64,000 nt of DNA from Gemmatimonadota bacterium (GCA_026387915.1 JAPLKS010000017.1:248001-312000); one strand, 5' to 3'; numbered from the stretch's first letter, positions 1-9,081 are shown. The notes: a model not told the origin generated them from the letters alone. Translations and numbers: made by a program.

Positions 1-231
1 ATATCGCTTGAACAGCTCGGGGGTGACCATGTTGACGCGCTTATCCGTGCATTGCGCGCTCAGGATGGTGGCCTCGAGCAGTTGCAGCGGCGTGGCGAAG
101 TCGAGTTCGCAGTGCGCGTCGGGGTACTCCACGAGCAATCGCCGTTCGATTTCTGCCGCGTGCGAGAACAGCGCGGCGGCGCCCATCGGGCGGCCTTTGC
201 TTCGCGCCGACGCTTTGCGATGTGGTGACAT
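1..231 (-). CDS. nth: Endonuclease III (nth), N-terminal part, cut by window edge
   Basis: Reading the minus strand from an ATG at 229-231 gives 77 open codons running off the left edge. The stretch LLEATILSAQCTDKRVN is the conserved N-terminal helix of endonuclease III, the DNA glycosylase/AP lyase that removes oxidised pyrimidines in base excision repair. The helix-hairpin-helix, catalytic Lys/Asp and Fe-S cysteines would lie outside the window. The start is 8 bp after the polX stop, so the two genes are probably cotranscribed. Identity is firm from the diagnostic block; a MutY-type relative is unlikely because of the LSAQCTD signature. The first 15 codons are basic and may be extra, since a second in-frame ATG follows at codon 16. 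Confidence 0.85.
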   Translation of the reverse strand, partial: MSPHRKASARSKGRPMGAAALFSHAAEIERRLLVEYPDAHCELDFATPLQLLEATILSAQCTDKRVNMVTPELFKRY

Positions 232-239
232 GCGTCGCC

Positions 240-1877
240 TTAGTGCGCGGCCACCGCGCGAGCGCGGCGGGTGCGAGAAAAATCGAGCACGGCGTCGGCG
301 TCACCGGCGTTGAGAATGTCGCGGGCGGTCAGCCATCCCTTGCGGGCGATGTCCACGCCGAGTGCGGCGTGGTCGAGGCCTTGGCGCGAGTGTGCGTCGG
401 GGCCGATTTCAATGCGCACGCCATGGCGGCGTGCGTCGCGGCAGAGGCGCCAGTCGAGGTCGAGACGATGCGGGTCGGCGTTGAGCTCCACGGCCACACC
501 GTCGGCACCGGCTTTGGCGAGTACCGCCTGCATGTCGATGGGGTACGCCTCGCGTGTGAGCAAGAGTCGGCCCGTGGGATGCCCGAGGATGGTCACGCGG
601 GGATCGTCGAGCGCTTTGAGCACGCGTTCGGTCATCTGCTCTTCGTTCATCCCGAATCGCGAATGCACCGACGCAATGACGTAATCAAATCCGTCGGTCA
701 CATCGGTGGGGTAGTCCACATCGCCCGAGGGAAGAATGTCCGCTTCGATCCCTTTCAATACGCGCATGCCGTCGAGGCGTGCGTTGAGTTCGTCAATTTC
801 CGCGTGCTGGCGATCAATAGACTCGCGCGTGAGGCCGCCCGTGTAAAACGCCGACTGCGAGTGGTCGCTGATGCCGATGTATGACCAGCCGCGGCGCTTG
901 GCGTCGTCGGCGAGTTCGGCGATCGTCGTGCCGCCATCGGAGTATTGCGAATGGCAATGCAGCACGCCGCGCAGGTCGGCGAGCGTAACGAGCGTGGGCA
1001 GCGTGCGTGACGCCGCCGCATTGGTTTCGCCGAGTCCCTCGCGCATTTCGGGCGGAACATAGGCGAGGCCAATGGTGGTGTAGAGCGCTGGCTCATCGGC
1101 GAGTGGTACGGTGCTGCCGAGCGCATCCGTGAGCACGTCGCCGAGGCGGAACCCCATTGCCGCGGCGTGGGTGACGACCGAGGCCACGTGCGCTTCGTTG
1201 CCCGTGGCGCGCCAGAGTGCCACTACGAATTCACGAGCCGGAACGCAGTGGAGGTTGAGCCGCGTGCCGTCGTTGAACCGGATGGTGACGCGTGGTGTGC
1301 CGTTGCCAAGCGATGACCGCACGGCGTCGCCACGGGCGAACTGCGCGGCCGCGGCACTCGGATCGCCGACGCACTCGGCGACGATGTCGAGGTCGCGCAC
1401 GACTTCGCAGCGCCGTCGGACGGCGCCGGCCACGGCCGCGCGTTCCACTGCGGGAAGGGCGCGCACCATCGCCAACAGGCGTTCGGCTTCGGCGCTGGCG
1501 TGGGGGAGCAGAAACGCGGTGCCGGTCTCGCGTAATCCGCTGATGCCGCGAAGAATCTGCTCGGCCATCGCGCTGCCAAACCGTGGGAGCCTCGCGAGGC
1601 GGCCGTCGCGGGCGGCCGCTTCGAGTCCTTGTAAGGAGTCGATGCCGAGCCCTTCGTGCAGCCGACGGATGCGCGACGGGCCGAGCCCTGGAATCCGTAG
1701 CATCTCAAAGAGCCCTTCGGGCGTGGACTCACGCAGTCGGTCGAGCAGGGTGCACTCGCCGTCGCGTTCCAGTTCGGCAACGGCTTGGCTGACGTCGGGG
1801 GTGTGCGTGTCAACGCCCTGCAGTTCGAGCAGGGCGTGGAGCTCGGCCACGAGGTGGGAAGCGTGCGGCAGTGGCAC
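240..1877 (-). CDS. polX: PolX-type protein with PHP nuclease domain; polymerase palm looks degenerate
   Basis: This is a 545-residue bacterial X-family polymerase/3'-5' exonuclease. Order: N-terminal 8-kDa-like region, helix-hairpin-helix (IPGLGPSRIRRL, about 62-73), palm (about 145-290), then a C-terminal PHP phosphoesterase from about 300. The PHP metal ligands are intact: HCH at 307-309, DH at 338-339, a later GHP and IGPDAHS. In the palm the first two acidic residues survive (D162 and D164 in RDLDIV). The usual Gly-Ser motif reads Gly-Ala (151-152), the third carboxylate of the family's VDLR block is replaced by N208 in LNLH, and the TGSK motif reads TGNE. Polymerase activity is therefore doubtful while the nuclease looks active. 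The start is GTG; a stop lies two codons upstream. It sits between an unknown gene and nth, suggesting base excision repair. Confidence 0.85.
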   Translation of the reverse strand: MPLPHASHLVAELHALLELQGVDTHTPDVSQAVAELERDGECTLLDRLRESTPEGLFEMLRIPGLGPSRIRRLHEGLGIDSLQGLEAAARDGRLARLPRFGSAMAEQILRGISGLRETGTAFLLPHASAEAERLLAMVRALPAVERAAVAGAVRRRCEVVRDLDIVAECVGDPSAAAAQFARGDAVRSSLGNGTPRVTIRFNDGTRLNLHCVPAREFVVALWRATGNEAHVASVVTHAAAMGFRLGDVLTDALGSTVPLADEPALYTTIGLAYVPPEMREGLGETNAAASRTLPTLVTLADLRGVLHCHSQYSDGGTTIAELADDAKRRGWSYIGISDHSQSAFYTGGLTRESIDRQHAEIDELNARLDGMRVLKGIEADILPSGDVDYPTDVTDGFDYVIASVHSRFGMNEEQMTERVLKALDDPRVTILGHPTGRLLLTREAYPIDMQAVLAKAGADGVAVELNADPHRLDLDWRLCRDARRHGVRIEIGPDAHSRQGLDHAALGVDIARKGWLTARDILNAGDADAVLDFSRTRRARAVAAH

Positions 1878-1891
1878 GCGTCAGGGCGCGA

Positions 1892-2347
1892 TCAGTCTTC
1901 GATGCCCGCGAACGCGGCGAGGCGATCGATGAGGGAGTGCAGCTGCTTCTCCGTGAGGTCGATTTCCTGCGCAGCGCCCTCGACATCGAGAAGGCCAGCG
2001 CGCATGGAGATGGCGACCTGATTGAGATAGCGGATCTTGGCGAGAATGTCGTCCGTTGCTTTCCGAAGTCCGTGGAAGCGCCGTTTTTCGGAGAGGGCGC
2101 GCCGATGGCGCTTGACGAGATCTTCCGTTGTCAGGCGATGTGCCGCCGTGAGGACTTCTTCTTTGGTGCGTCCCGGGAGGGCACCGCGGTCTGGGAGACC
2201 GAGGTCGTCCCACGACTCGTCGGCAAACCAAAGGCGACCGACGTACTCCACGCCATCGTAACCGACGCGCACGGTCACATTATACCGTCGACCTTCGCTG
2301 TCGATGGTGGCCAAATGCGGTTGTGAGATTTCGTCGAAAGAGGCCAT
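1892..2347 (-). CDS. Conserved unknown protein, 151 aa
   Basis: A soluble 151-residue protein with no signal peptide or membrane segment. The first half looks beta-rich (short strands around YNVTVRVGYDGVEYVGRLWF). The second half is charged and helical (about 60-150) with heptad-like spacing, so it may form a coiled coil or a helical bundle. It lies 36 bp after the alpha/beta hydrolase and 14 bp before polX on the same strand, so it is probably part of that transcript. I recognise no catalytic motif and do not assign a function. It reads like a small lineage-specific conserved protein. Confidence 0.6.
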   Translation of the reverse strand: MASFDEISQPHLATIDSEGRRYNVTVRVGYDGVEYVGRLWFADESWDDLGLPDRGALPGRTKEEVLTAAHRLTTEDLVKRHRRALSEKRRFHGLRKATDDILAKIRYLNQVAISMRAGLLDVEGAAQEIDLTEKQLHSLIDRLAAFAGIED

Positions 2348-2383
2348 AGGGGCGTGTGCTGTCGGGTCAAATCGGCGGCGTCG

Positions 2384-3271
2384 TTAGACGGCATCCGGTC
2401 GCCGGAGGAACCGCCTCAGCGCGGTCATCAGGGAGCTACGTGCTTCAACATACGGTACGTGGCCGCAGTCCTCCAGCACCACCAGCTCCGCCCCAAGGGC
2501 GCGGGCCGCCGCTTCGGAGGACGCGAGCGGGATCGGATCCTGCCGTCCGTGGACAATTTGGACGTCGATGGGCACGGTGGCGAGGGCGGGAATGAGGTCA
2601 AACTCCCCAAGGCTTTCCCACACCGATTGCTGGACCCGCCCGGTGACTCGAAATGGAGTAAGGTCAGTGGCGCGTCGGGGGTCGGCAAAGTAGCCGGCCA
2701 CACTGAGTTCGAAGGTGCGCTGGCGATACGCCACGGGGTCGCTTTCGCGGAGTCCGGAGGCGGCGAGGGCGCTGCGCAGGGTCTGTACTTCGCTGCTCGT
2801 CTGGCGGCGCGCAAATTCGGCTTCGAACTCGGACCGCCACTGTCGGGAGAGCGGAGCGGGGTCAACGAGGGCGAGTCGCGAGGGGGCGGGGGTCACCCGC
2901 CCGGCAGCTGCCTCCACGGCGTAGAGAAGCGCGAGCATCCCGCCCCAGGAATAACCGAGGATCGTCGGCGTCGCGGGCTCGAGCTCTGTGAGCACAGCGG
3001 CGAGGTCCGCCACGTGCGTCTGCCAGGTGATGGGGGTGCGATCGTCGGTCTTGGACTGGCCCCCTCCGCGCTGATCGTAAAAGAGCAGGTCAAAGGTGTC
3101 GGCGAGGTCGAGCAGCTGCGGGAGCAGGTAATCGTGGTGCGCTCCGGGGCCGCCGTGCAGTACGACGATGGGCGGCGCGCCGGCGCTGCCGTAGCGGCAC
3201 CAATAAAGCGGCGTGTCGGTGTGCTGCGTAAAGCCGTGGATGCGAGGTTCGGGAATGGCGGCGGGAGACAT
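2384..3271 (-). CDS. Alpha/beta hydrolase, proline iminopeptidase-like (S33)
   Basis: A 295-residue cytosolic alpha/beta hydrolase. The oxyanion segment HGGPGAHHDY (39-48) and DQRGGGQS are typical of the proline iminopeptidase group. The nucleophile elbow GYSWGG places the catalytic serine at about 108. The acid is probably in HGRQDPI and the histidine in DCGHVPY near the C-terminus, so the triad is complete. Family members release N-terminal proline or hydrolyse small esters and amides; the substrate cannot be read from sequence. It follows the histone-deacetylase-like gene by 17 bp and probably shares its message. Confidence 0.8.
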   Translation of the reverse strand: MSPAAIPEPRIHGFTQHTDTPLYWCRYGSAGAPPIVVLHGGPGAHHDYLLPQLLDLADTFDLLFYDQRGGGQSKTDDRTPITWQTHVADLAAVLTELEPATPTILGYSWGGMLALLYAVEAAAGRVTPAPSRLALVDPAPLSRQWRSEFEAEFARRQTSSEVQTLRSALAASGLRESDPVAYRQRTFELSVAGYFADPRRATDLTPFRVTGRVQQSVWESLGEFDLIPALATVPIDVQIVHGRQDPIPLASSEAAARALGAELVVLEDCGHVPYVEARSSLMTALRRFLRRPDAV

Positions 3272-3288
3272 AGCCGAATCCTAACCGA

Positions 3289-4197
3289 TTACGCGAATGT
3301 CGCGGCAATGCGTACGGTGTTGAGATGCACACGCACGGTGTCGTCGATGTTGCGACCGTAGCCGCCGGCGATGGTGACGCACACGGGGAGTCCGATCTCA
3401 CGACAGGCGCTCAGCACCATGGTGTCGCGCCGCTGGAGTCCGTCGAAGGTGAGGGCCAGTCTGCCGAGCGCGTCGCCCTCGTGGGGGTCCGCGCCGGCAA
3501 GGTAGAACACGACGTCGGCCTTCGCGTGCACAAGCACGCGCGGCAAATGCTCGGCGAGGAGTGTCAGGTACGCGTCGTCGCCAGCGCCATCCGGAAGTTC
3601 GACGTCGAGCGAGCCGGGGACTTTCCGAAATGGGTAGTTGCGTCCACCGTGCATGGAGAAGGTGAACACGTCAGGGTCGCCGGAAAAAATGGCGTGCGTG
3701 CCGTTGCCCTGATGGACGTCGAGGTCGATGATAGCCACCCGGTGCGTGCGTGCGTCAGGCCGCGCTTGCAGCAGGCGTGCGGCCACCGCCACATCGTTGA
3801 AGACGCAAAATCCCTCGCCGTGCGAGGCGAAGGCGTGATGGGTGCCTCCGGCGAGATTCACGGCGATGCCGTGTTCGAGGGCTGCAGCGGCGGCCTCGCA
3901 GGTCCCCCCGACGGCGCGGAAGGCGCGTTCCACGAGCAGCGGCGACCACGGGAACCCGACGAGGCGCACAGCGGCGGCGTCGAGGGTGCCCTGTTCGACC
4001 GCGTCGACCCACGCCGCGCTGTGCACGCGCAGCAGATCGTCGCGCGACACGCGGGCGGGATCGTGGAGGTGGGTTGCTGGCACCAGTCCGCCATCGATGA
4101 CCGCATCGCGAAGCTTCTGGTACTTGGCGATGGGAAAGCGATGCCCGTCCGGAAGCGGAACGGTGTGGCGGGCGCTCGACCAAGCGTGCAGCGGCAC
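3289..4197 (-). CDS. Histone-deacetylase-family amidohydrolase
   Basis: A zinc-dependent deacetylase of the arginase/HDAC fold. GGTHHAF carries the paired active-site histidines, GEGFCVFND follows, and DLDVHQGNGT supplies zinc ligands. The arrangement resembles class IV (HDAC11-like) bacterial enzymes. In bacteria such proteins deacetylate acetyl-lysine, acetylpolyamines or small molecules. I place the start at a GTG (4195-4197) preceded by AGGGA, giving PLHAWSSARH as the normal family N-terminus and 302 residues. The longer open frame to 4347 would add about 50 unrelated residues and overlap the divergent HEAT gene. It heads the five-gene minus-strand run that ends in nth. Confidence 0.85.
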   Translation of the reverse strand: MPLHAWSSARHTVPLPDGHRFPIAKYQKLRDAVIDGGLVPATHLHDPARVSRDDLLRVHSAAWVDAVEQGTLDAAAVRLVGFPWSPLLVERAFRAVGGTCEAAAAALEHGIAVNLAGGTHHAFASHGEGFCVFNDVAVAARLLQARPDARTHRVAIIDLDVHQGNGTHAIFSGDPDVFTFSMHGGRNYPFRKVPGSLDVELPDGAGDDAYLTLLAEHLPRVLVHAKADVVFYLAGADPHEGDALGRLALTFDGLQRRDTMVLSACREIGLPVCVTIAGGYGRNIDDTVRVHLNTVRIAATFA

Positions 4198-4330
4198 GGC
4201 GTCCCTGGGGGCTGGTGGTGGCGAAGGCTGGCGACGGTCGCCGGCGCGCGCGACGCTGTAGTGTGAAACCGATATTCGGCTTATGTTATGCGAGTGCCGC
4301 AGGTGGCACCAGCATCGCCCTCCGAGACGC

Positions 4331-5785
4331 ATGGAAAACGCACTCACTCTCGCCCGTCATTTTGCTCGCCTCGTCTGGCTGTTGATCCACGAGCCGGACT
4401 CCGTGGATGAGCAGAAGGCAGCGCTGCGTGCCGTGGTGACCGTGTCCAAGGACAAGGCGGCGCGCTTGTCGGTGACCGACGGCCGGCTCATGGTGAATGA
4501 CGTGGAACTCCCGAATGCGCTCTCCGGAGCCAGCGAACTCATCGACCGGTTGGGTCGACACGGTATTGCGGAACTCGAGATTGCTGAGCACGCGGTGGCT
4601 GCCGACCTGCTGACGATTGCGCGATTGCTGGCCGAGGGCAGCGGAAACGATGGGGTGGGGGCGGAGGCGGCGCGGCAGCTGCTGGTGTTTGAAGCGCCGA
4701 CGGTGCGCCTGATGCGCGAGGCGGCGACGGCGCCGGTCGAGGTGGCTCGCGCTCCTGCCACCGTGACCCTCTCGGCGTTTGCGCCGGATTCCCCGGAGCG
4801 CGCGACACTCCAGCAGTTGGCGGAGGCGACCGACCCACAGGTGGCATCGGGGATGCTCGACAACCTGATGTTTGTGGCGGAGACGGCGTTCCGTGAGGGG
4901 CGCGTCGTGGATGCAGCGTTGCTGTGCGCGGCGCTGCAGGAAATTGAAGCGCAGATGATCGAAATCGAAGTGCGACGGTTCTTTCTCGTGGCGCTGCGTC
5001 GGTTGACCAAGCCGAATTTTCTGCGACCGATCGCGAATCTCGTGGCGACGAATCCTGAGCACGCCGTGATGGCCGCAAACATCCTCGACCGGTTTGGGCA
5101 GGACGGCGTCGACGCCCTCGTGGATCAGTATATCAACGCGCATGCAGACGCCGAGCGCGAGTTGTATCGCGCCGCGCTGGTGTCGCTACCCGGGGTGCGC
5201 AGCGCGCTCACGCAAATGCTGAGCGACCCTCGGTGGTTTATGGCGCGCCACGCCGTGCTGCTGCTCGGTGATCTCGGCGCGGCACAGAGCGAGCGTGCGG
5301 TGGCCGAGTTGCTCAATCATGCCGACGAACGCGTGCGACGCGCGGCGGTGCGTACGCTGGCGCGCGCGGAAACGGCGTTCGTGTTCGACGCCATGGCGCG
5401 CGCGCTTGCCGACGCCTCACCCAGCGTGCGATTGGCAGCGATTGCCGCGCTCGTAGCGCGCAAGAGTACGCGCTCCGCGACGCTGTTGAGTGCGGCAATC
5501 GACGACGAAGAGCAGCTCGAGGTGCAGTTTGCGCTGTTGGCGGCGCTGGGTCGCATCGCGACGCCGGACTCGGTGCAAAAGCTGATCAAAGCCACGGAGT
5601 CGGGCGGTGGCTTGTTCAAGACCAAGAAGAATGCCGGGCTACGGGTGGCCGCCGTGCACGCGCTCGCCGAAGCGCGCACGCCGAACGCCACCAATGCGCT
5701 CCGTTCGTTGCAGAGCGACCGGGATAAAGAAGTCGCGGAGGCCGCACGACTCGCGCTGGCTGCTCCGCGCCCGTCTGCGGCGTAA
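4331..5785 (+). CDS. HEAT-repeat protein
   Basis: A 484-residue soluble protein. The C-terminal half (about 285-480) contains repeated paired helices typical of HEAT/PBS-lyase-like repeats: blocks such as HADERVRRAAVRTLARA, DASPSVRLAAIAALVAR and RDKEVAEAARLALA. The N-terminal half is also helical but without clear repeats. HEAT scaffolds bind other proteins; no enzyme motif is present. I take the ATG at 4331 (MENALTLARHF) rather than an upstream in-frame start at 4283, since the extra 16 residues look non-native. It is transcribed away from the HDAC-like gene, and its end meets the M42 gene tail-to-tail with 24 bp between the stops. Confidence 0.7.
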   Translation: MENALTLARHFARLVWLLIHEPDSVDEQKAALRAVVTVSKDKAARLSVTDGRLMVNDVELPNALSGASELIDRLGRHGIAELEIAEHAVAADLLTIARLLAEGSGNDGVGAEAARQLLVFEAPTVRLMREAATAPVEVARAPATVTLSAFAPDSPERATLQQLAEATDPQVASGMLDNLMFVAETAFREGRVVDAALLCAALQEIEAQMIEIEVRRFFLVALRRLTKPNFLRPIANLVATNPEHAVMAANILDRFGQDGVDALVDQYINAHADAERELYRAALVSLPGVRSALTQMLSDPRWFMARHAVLLLGDLGAAQSERAVAELLNHADERVRRAAVRTLARAETAFVFDAMARALADASPSVRLAAIAALVARKSTRSATLLSAAIDDEEQLEVQFALLAALGRIATPDSVQKLIKATESGGGLFKTKKNAGLRVAAVHALAEARTPNATNALRSLQSDRDKEVAEAARLALAAPRPSAA

Positions 5786-5809
5786 GCCCAGCCGGTCCGC
5801 TGTCGCGCG

Positions 5810-6877
5810 TTAGCGCGCGGTAAAATCCGTCGCCGGCGTGATTGCTTTGCACGCGGCAGCAATCAGCGTTGCCGCGCGATCGAGATCGACGAGACTCACC
5901 ATTTCATTGGGTGAGTGCATGTAGCGGTTCGGCACCGAGAGTAACGCGGTGGCCACGCCCTCGCGCGCGAGATGGATTGCGTCGGCGTCCGTGCTCGTGT
6001 CGCGTCCGGCGGCGTGGAGGCTGTACGGAATGCGCAGTGACTCGGCGGTGTCACGCAGAATGCGAAACGCGACCGGCGACACCACCGATCCGCGCGTGAG
6101 CACGGGCCCGCCGCCGAGTTTGTGCTCGCCGAGTTCCTTCTTTTCCATCGAGGGGTGATCGGTGGCAAAGGTGACGTCCACGACGATCGCCATCGCGGGG
6201 TTCACCCGTGCGCCAGCCACGAGGGCACCGCCGCCCATGTACGCGATCTCTTCCTGTGTGGTGGCGACGGCCACGACGCGCGCATCGCCCGGATCAGCGG
6301 CGTAGCGCCGCAGCGCTTCGAGCACCACGAAGGCACCGATGCGATCGTCGATGGAACGCGACACAATACGGTCGTTGGGAAAGTCGAGCGCGCGCGAATC
6401 GATGACGCCAGCGTCACCAATGGAGAGCATCGCTTCGGCTTGCGCACGCGAGCTGGCGCCGACGTCCACCCAGAGGTCCGTGATCTTCGACGCTTTTTCG
6501 CGGTCCTCTGTTTTCATAAGGTGAATCGGTTTCTTTCCGACCACCCCGAGCACGTCACCGTCGCGTCCGGCAAATCGAAGGCGCTGGCCCACGAGCACCT
6601 GCGGGTCCCAACCGCCGATTGGACCGATGTATACAAACCCGTCGTCGTCGATCCACGTGACGATCACGCCAATCTCGTCGATATGGCCCGCGAGCATTAC
6701 CGTGGGTGACCCGCCTGGGTTCACGACGGCAATCGAGTTGCCGTGTACGTCGCCCGTGACCTCGGCGAAGGTGCGGGCTTCCTCGCGCCAAACGCGCGCA
6801 GGGGCCGACTCGAATCCCGATGGGCCGGGCGTGTCGAGAAGGCGCTTGAGCAGGGCAACGGCGTCGGGTTTGAGCAT
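5810..6877 (-). CDS. M42-family aminopeptidase
   Basis: A 355-residue M42 (glutamyl aminopeptidase/endoglucanase-like) metalloenzyme, normally a cytosolic tetrahedral dodecamer that trims peptides. Metal-site residues appear in order: AGHIDEIG, SIDDRIGAF, TQEEIAYMGGG with catalytic Glu-Glu, VVDVTFATDHP, and a C-terminal RYMHSPNEM histidine. The ATG at 6875-6877 gives the usual MLKPDAVALLKRLLD start; an upstream extension would be a Pro/Ser-rich non-family sequence. The preceding gene stops 1 bp before it, so translation is likely coupled. The unit is amidohydrolase, small membrane protein, M42 peptidase. Confidence 0.88.
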   Translation of the reverse strand: MLKPDAVALLKRLLDTPGPSGFESAPARVWREEARTFAEVTGDVHGNSIAVVNPGGSPTVMLAGHIDEIGVIVTWIDDDGFVYIGPIGGWDPQVLVGQRLRFAGRDGDVLGVVGKKPIHLMKTEDREKASKITDLWVDVGASSRAQAEAMLSIGDAGVIDSRALDFPNDRIVSRSIDDRIGAFVVLEALRRYAADPGDARVVAVATTQEEIAYMGGGALVAGARVNPAMAIVVDVTFATDHPSMEKKELGEHKLGGGPVLTRGSVVSPVAFRILRDTAESLRIPYSLHAAGRDTSTDADAIHLAREGVATALLSVPNRYMHSPNEMVSLVDLDRAATLIAAACKAITPATDFTAR

Positions 6878-6878
6878 A

Positions 6879-7256
6879 TCAGTCGCGCGGTACGGGGAAG
6901 AGAACAAGTGAAAGCGCGAACACGGTGAGCCCGGGCGCCGCGGCCGCGTCGGCGCCGGTGAGGAGCACGGCCACGAGTCCGAAGATGGCGGCAAACTCAC
7001 CGCTCGCCCACGCAATGATGCGCATGGTGCTATCGCGTGACGGTGCGACGGCCGAGAGCCGAGTCCGCATGGCAATAAGTGCAATGCCAGCAATCAGCGC
7101 GGCCACGGATGCCATCATCCGAAGCGTGTCGGCGCGGTCGGTGGCAGCGGTGACGGCGCCCTGACGGCGCGTCACGATCACCGCGACTGCCATAGCGAGC
7201 ACGCCGGTGATCATCGCCGTGCGAATCAGGAACAGGGCCCGCTTTGGTGCAGCCAC
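6879..7256 (-). CDS. Small membrane protein with about four TM helices
   Basis: A 125-residue protein with four hydrophobic segments (starting near residues 9, 44, 81 and 103) separated by short basic loops. I choose a GTG start at 7254-7256, whose first base is the last base of the upstream TAG stop (TAGTG). This is a typical translational-coupling junction. The longer frame starting at 7499 is inside the amidohydrolase gene. No family is recognisable; the fold could be a DUF-type four-helix membrane protein. The tight packing between an amidohydrolase and an M42 peptidase suggests a shared role in peptide or amide use. Confidence 0.65.
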   Translation of the reverse strand: MAAPKRALFLIRTAMITGVLAMAVAVIVTRRQGAVTAATDRADTLRMMASVAALIAGIALIAMRTRLSAVAPSRDSTMRIIAWASGEFAAIFGLVAVLLTGADAAAAPGLTVFALSLVLFPVPRD

Positions 7257-8923
7257 TACTTGTGCTCGTACACGACTTTGCCGCCGACCCAGGTGCTGAG
7301 CACGCGCGTCTTCAACACGAGTTCCGCCGGCACGCGCATGATGTCTTGATCGAGGACCACAAAATCGGCGTATTTTCCGGGTGAGAGCGAGCCCAGTTCT
7401 TTTTCTTGGAACGCAGAGTAGGCCGGCCAGATCGTCATGGAGCGCAGCGCTTCGTCGCGCGTCATGCGTTGTTCGGGATACCATCCACCGGCGGGCCAAT
7501 TTTCCGCGTCCTGTCGGGAAATGGACGCGTGAAACGAGATAATCGGATTCACCTGCTCCACCGGAAAATCACTGCCGTTGGGGACGACCACGCCAGCGTC
7601 GATTAGCGAACGCCATGCATAGGCGCCCGGCAGACGCGACACGCCGAGTCGCGTGCCAGCCCAGTACATATCGCTGGTTTGGTGACTCGCCTGCATTGAC
7701 GGAATGACACCCAGCTTGGCGAAGCGCGTGATGTCGGCAAAGTTCAAAATCTGCGCGTGCTCAACGCGGAAGCGATGATCTGCCACGGGCACTGCTTTGA
7801 GCGCCGCTTCGTACGCGTCGAGCGACACGCGATTACCGCGGTCGCCGATGGCGTGCGTGTTCACCTGAAAGCCGGCCTTGAGCGCCTTGATGGCGATTTC
7901 CTGAATAAACGCCGGCGGCGAGACGAGCAGTCCGTTGTTGTGCGGATCGTCGGTGTAGGGGTCGAGCAGCGCCGCGCCGCGCGAGCCGAGTGCACCGTCG
8001 GCGTAGAGCTTGATACTGCGCACCCAGAGCGTGCCGTCGTACAATCCGCTCTGCGGGCCGCGGGCGAGCCATTGGTCGACGACGGCGGATTCTTCACGTC
8101 CGCCGCTAATCATGGCGTACATGCGGAAATTCATTTGCCCAGCTTTGCCGAGCTCTTCGTAAATGTCGAGCACCTGAGCGCTCGACCCCGCATCGTGCAC
8201 GCCGGTGAGTCCCCAGCGCTGGGCCTCAGCGATGGCGGCGAGAATCTGCTTTTTTTCGTCGTCGCGTGTCGTGCGCGGGAGCACGCGCGTCACGAGCCCC
8301 ATCGCATTGTCCACGAACACGCCCGCCGGCGCGCCGTTCGCGTCACGCTCCATGTGCCCGCCCGAAGGATCCTTGGTGGCGGCGCTCAGCTGCGCGGCGT
8401 CCATCGCCTTTTTGTTCGCGAGGTAGGCGTGACCGTCTACGCGCTGGAGCAGCACCGGATTGTTCGGCACCGCCGCGGTGAGTTTGTCGTGCGTCGGAAA
8501 GCGCGTGTCGCCCCAGCGGTTCTGGTCCCAGCCGCGTCCTGTGATCCACTGGCCGGGCTGCGCGCTCTTGGCCTTGGCAACAACGCGCGCGATGATCTCG
8601 TCGTAACTCGAGGCGCCTGTGAGGTCGACGATCGCGAGGGCGGAGCCGAGTCCGGACACATGCCCGTGCGCATCCACCATGCCCGGGATGACGGTGCGAC
8701 CGTCGAGATCGATGACGCGCGTTTGCGGTCCGCGAAGCGCGAGCGCGCCACGGGTGTCGCCTACGAACAGCACGCGGCCGCCTCGCACGGCAATGGCATC
8801 GGCCAGGGGATGGGCGTCGTCCACGGTGTAGACGCGCGCATTGGTGACGATGAGATCGGCCGTTGGTTTCTGCTGCGCGACGAGCGGAGCGGCGGCCACA
8901 AGAAACGCGAGAATGCGACGCAT
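7256..8923 (-). CDS. Secreted amidohydrolase, YtcJ-like
   Basis: A metal-dependent amidohydrolase of the YtcJ/AepA type, about 555 residues, with an N-terminal signal peptide (MRRILAFLVAAAPLVAQQ). TIM-barrel metal residues are visible: VDAHGHV (HxH), NTHAIGDRGN, VEHAQI and NGSDFPVEQVNP. This class hydrolyses N-acyl or cyclic amides; the substrate is unknown. Two starts are possible: GTG at 8932 and ATG at 8923. I prefer the ATG because it begins the signal peptide. It is the first gene of a coupled three-gene unit with the small membrane protein and M42 peptidase. Confidence 0.85.
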   Translation of the reverse strand: MRRILAFLVAAAPLVAQQKPTADLIVTNARVYTVDDAHPLADAIAVRGGRVLFVGDTRGALALRGPQTRVIDLDGRTVIPGMVDAHGHVSGLGSALAIVDLTGASSYDEIIARVVAKAKSAQPGQWITGRGWDQNRWGDTRFPTHDKLTAAVPNNPVLLQRVDGHAYLANKKAMDAAQLSAATKDPSGGHMERDANGAPAGVFVDNAMGLVTRVLPRTTRDDEKKQILAAIAEAQRWGLTGVHDAGSSAQVLDIYEELGKAGQMNFRMYAMISGGREESAVVDQWLARGPQSGLYDGTLWVRSIKLYADGALGSRGAALLDPYTDDPHNNGLLVSPPAFIQEIAIKALKAGFQVNTHAIGDRGNRVSLDAYEAALKAVPVADHRFRVEHAQILNFADITRFAKLGVIPSMQASHQTSDMYWAGTRLGVSRLPGAYAWRSLIDAGVVVPNGSDFPVEQVNPIISFHASISRQDAENWPAGGWYPEQRMTRDEALRSMTIWPAYSAFQEKELGSLSPGKYADFVVLDQDIMRVPAELVLKTRVLSTWVGGKVVYEHK

Positions 8924-9081
8924 GTTCAGCACGGGTGGAAGGAGCCGGACGGGACGAGCAACCCTATGAAGTTCGCCCTCGCGCGAACGTCCGTCCAGCC
9001 GTGGCGCGCTTGTGGCGCGTTTGTGACGCGGATTCGCGTGGCACCCGTAGCGTGGCCAGACCGGAGCGAATATCGTCCGTT

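Noticed and set aside
8-313. Plus-strand open frame of 101 codons at the left edge
   Set aside because: It is antisense to nth and the end of polX, both with conserved motifs, and has no recognisable sequence of its own.
4286-5143. Minus-strand frame opposite the HEAT-repeat gene
   Set aside because: The sense strand shows periodic HEAT helices; the antisense frame overlaps them and has no ribosome-binding site.
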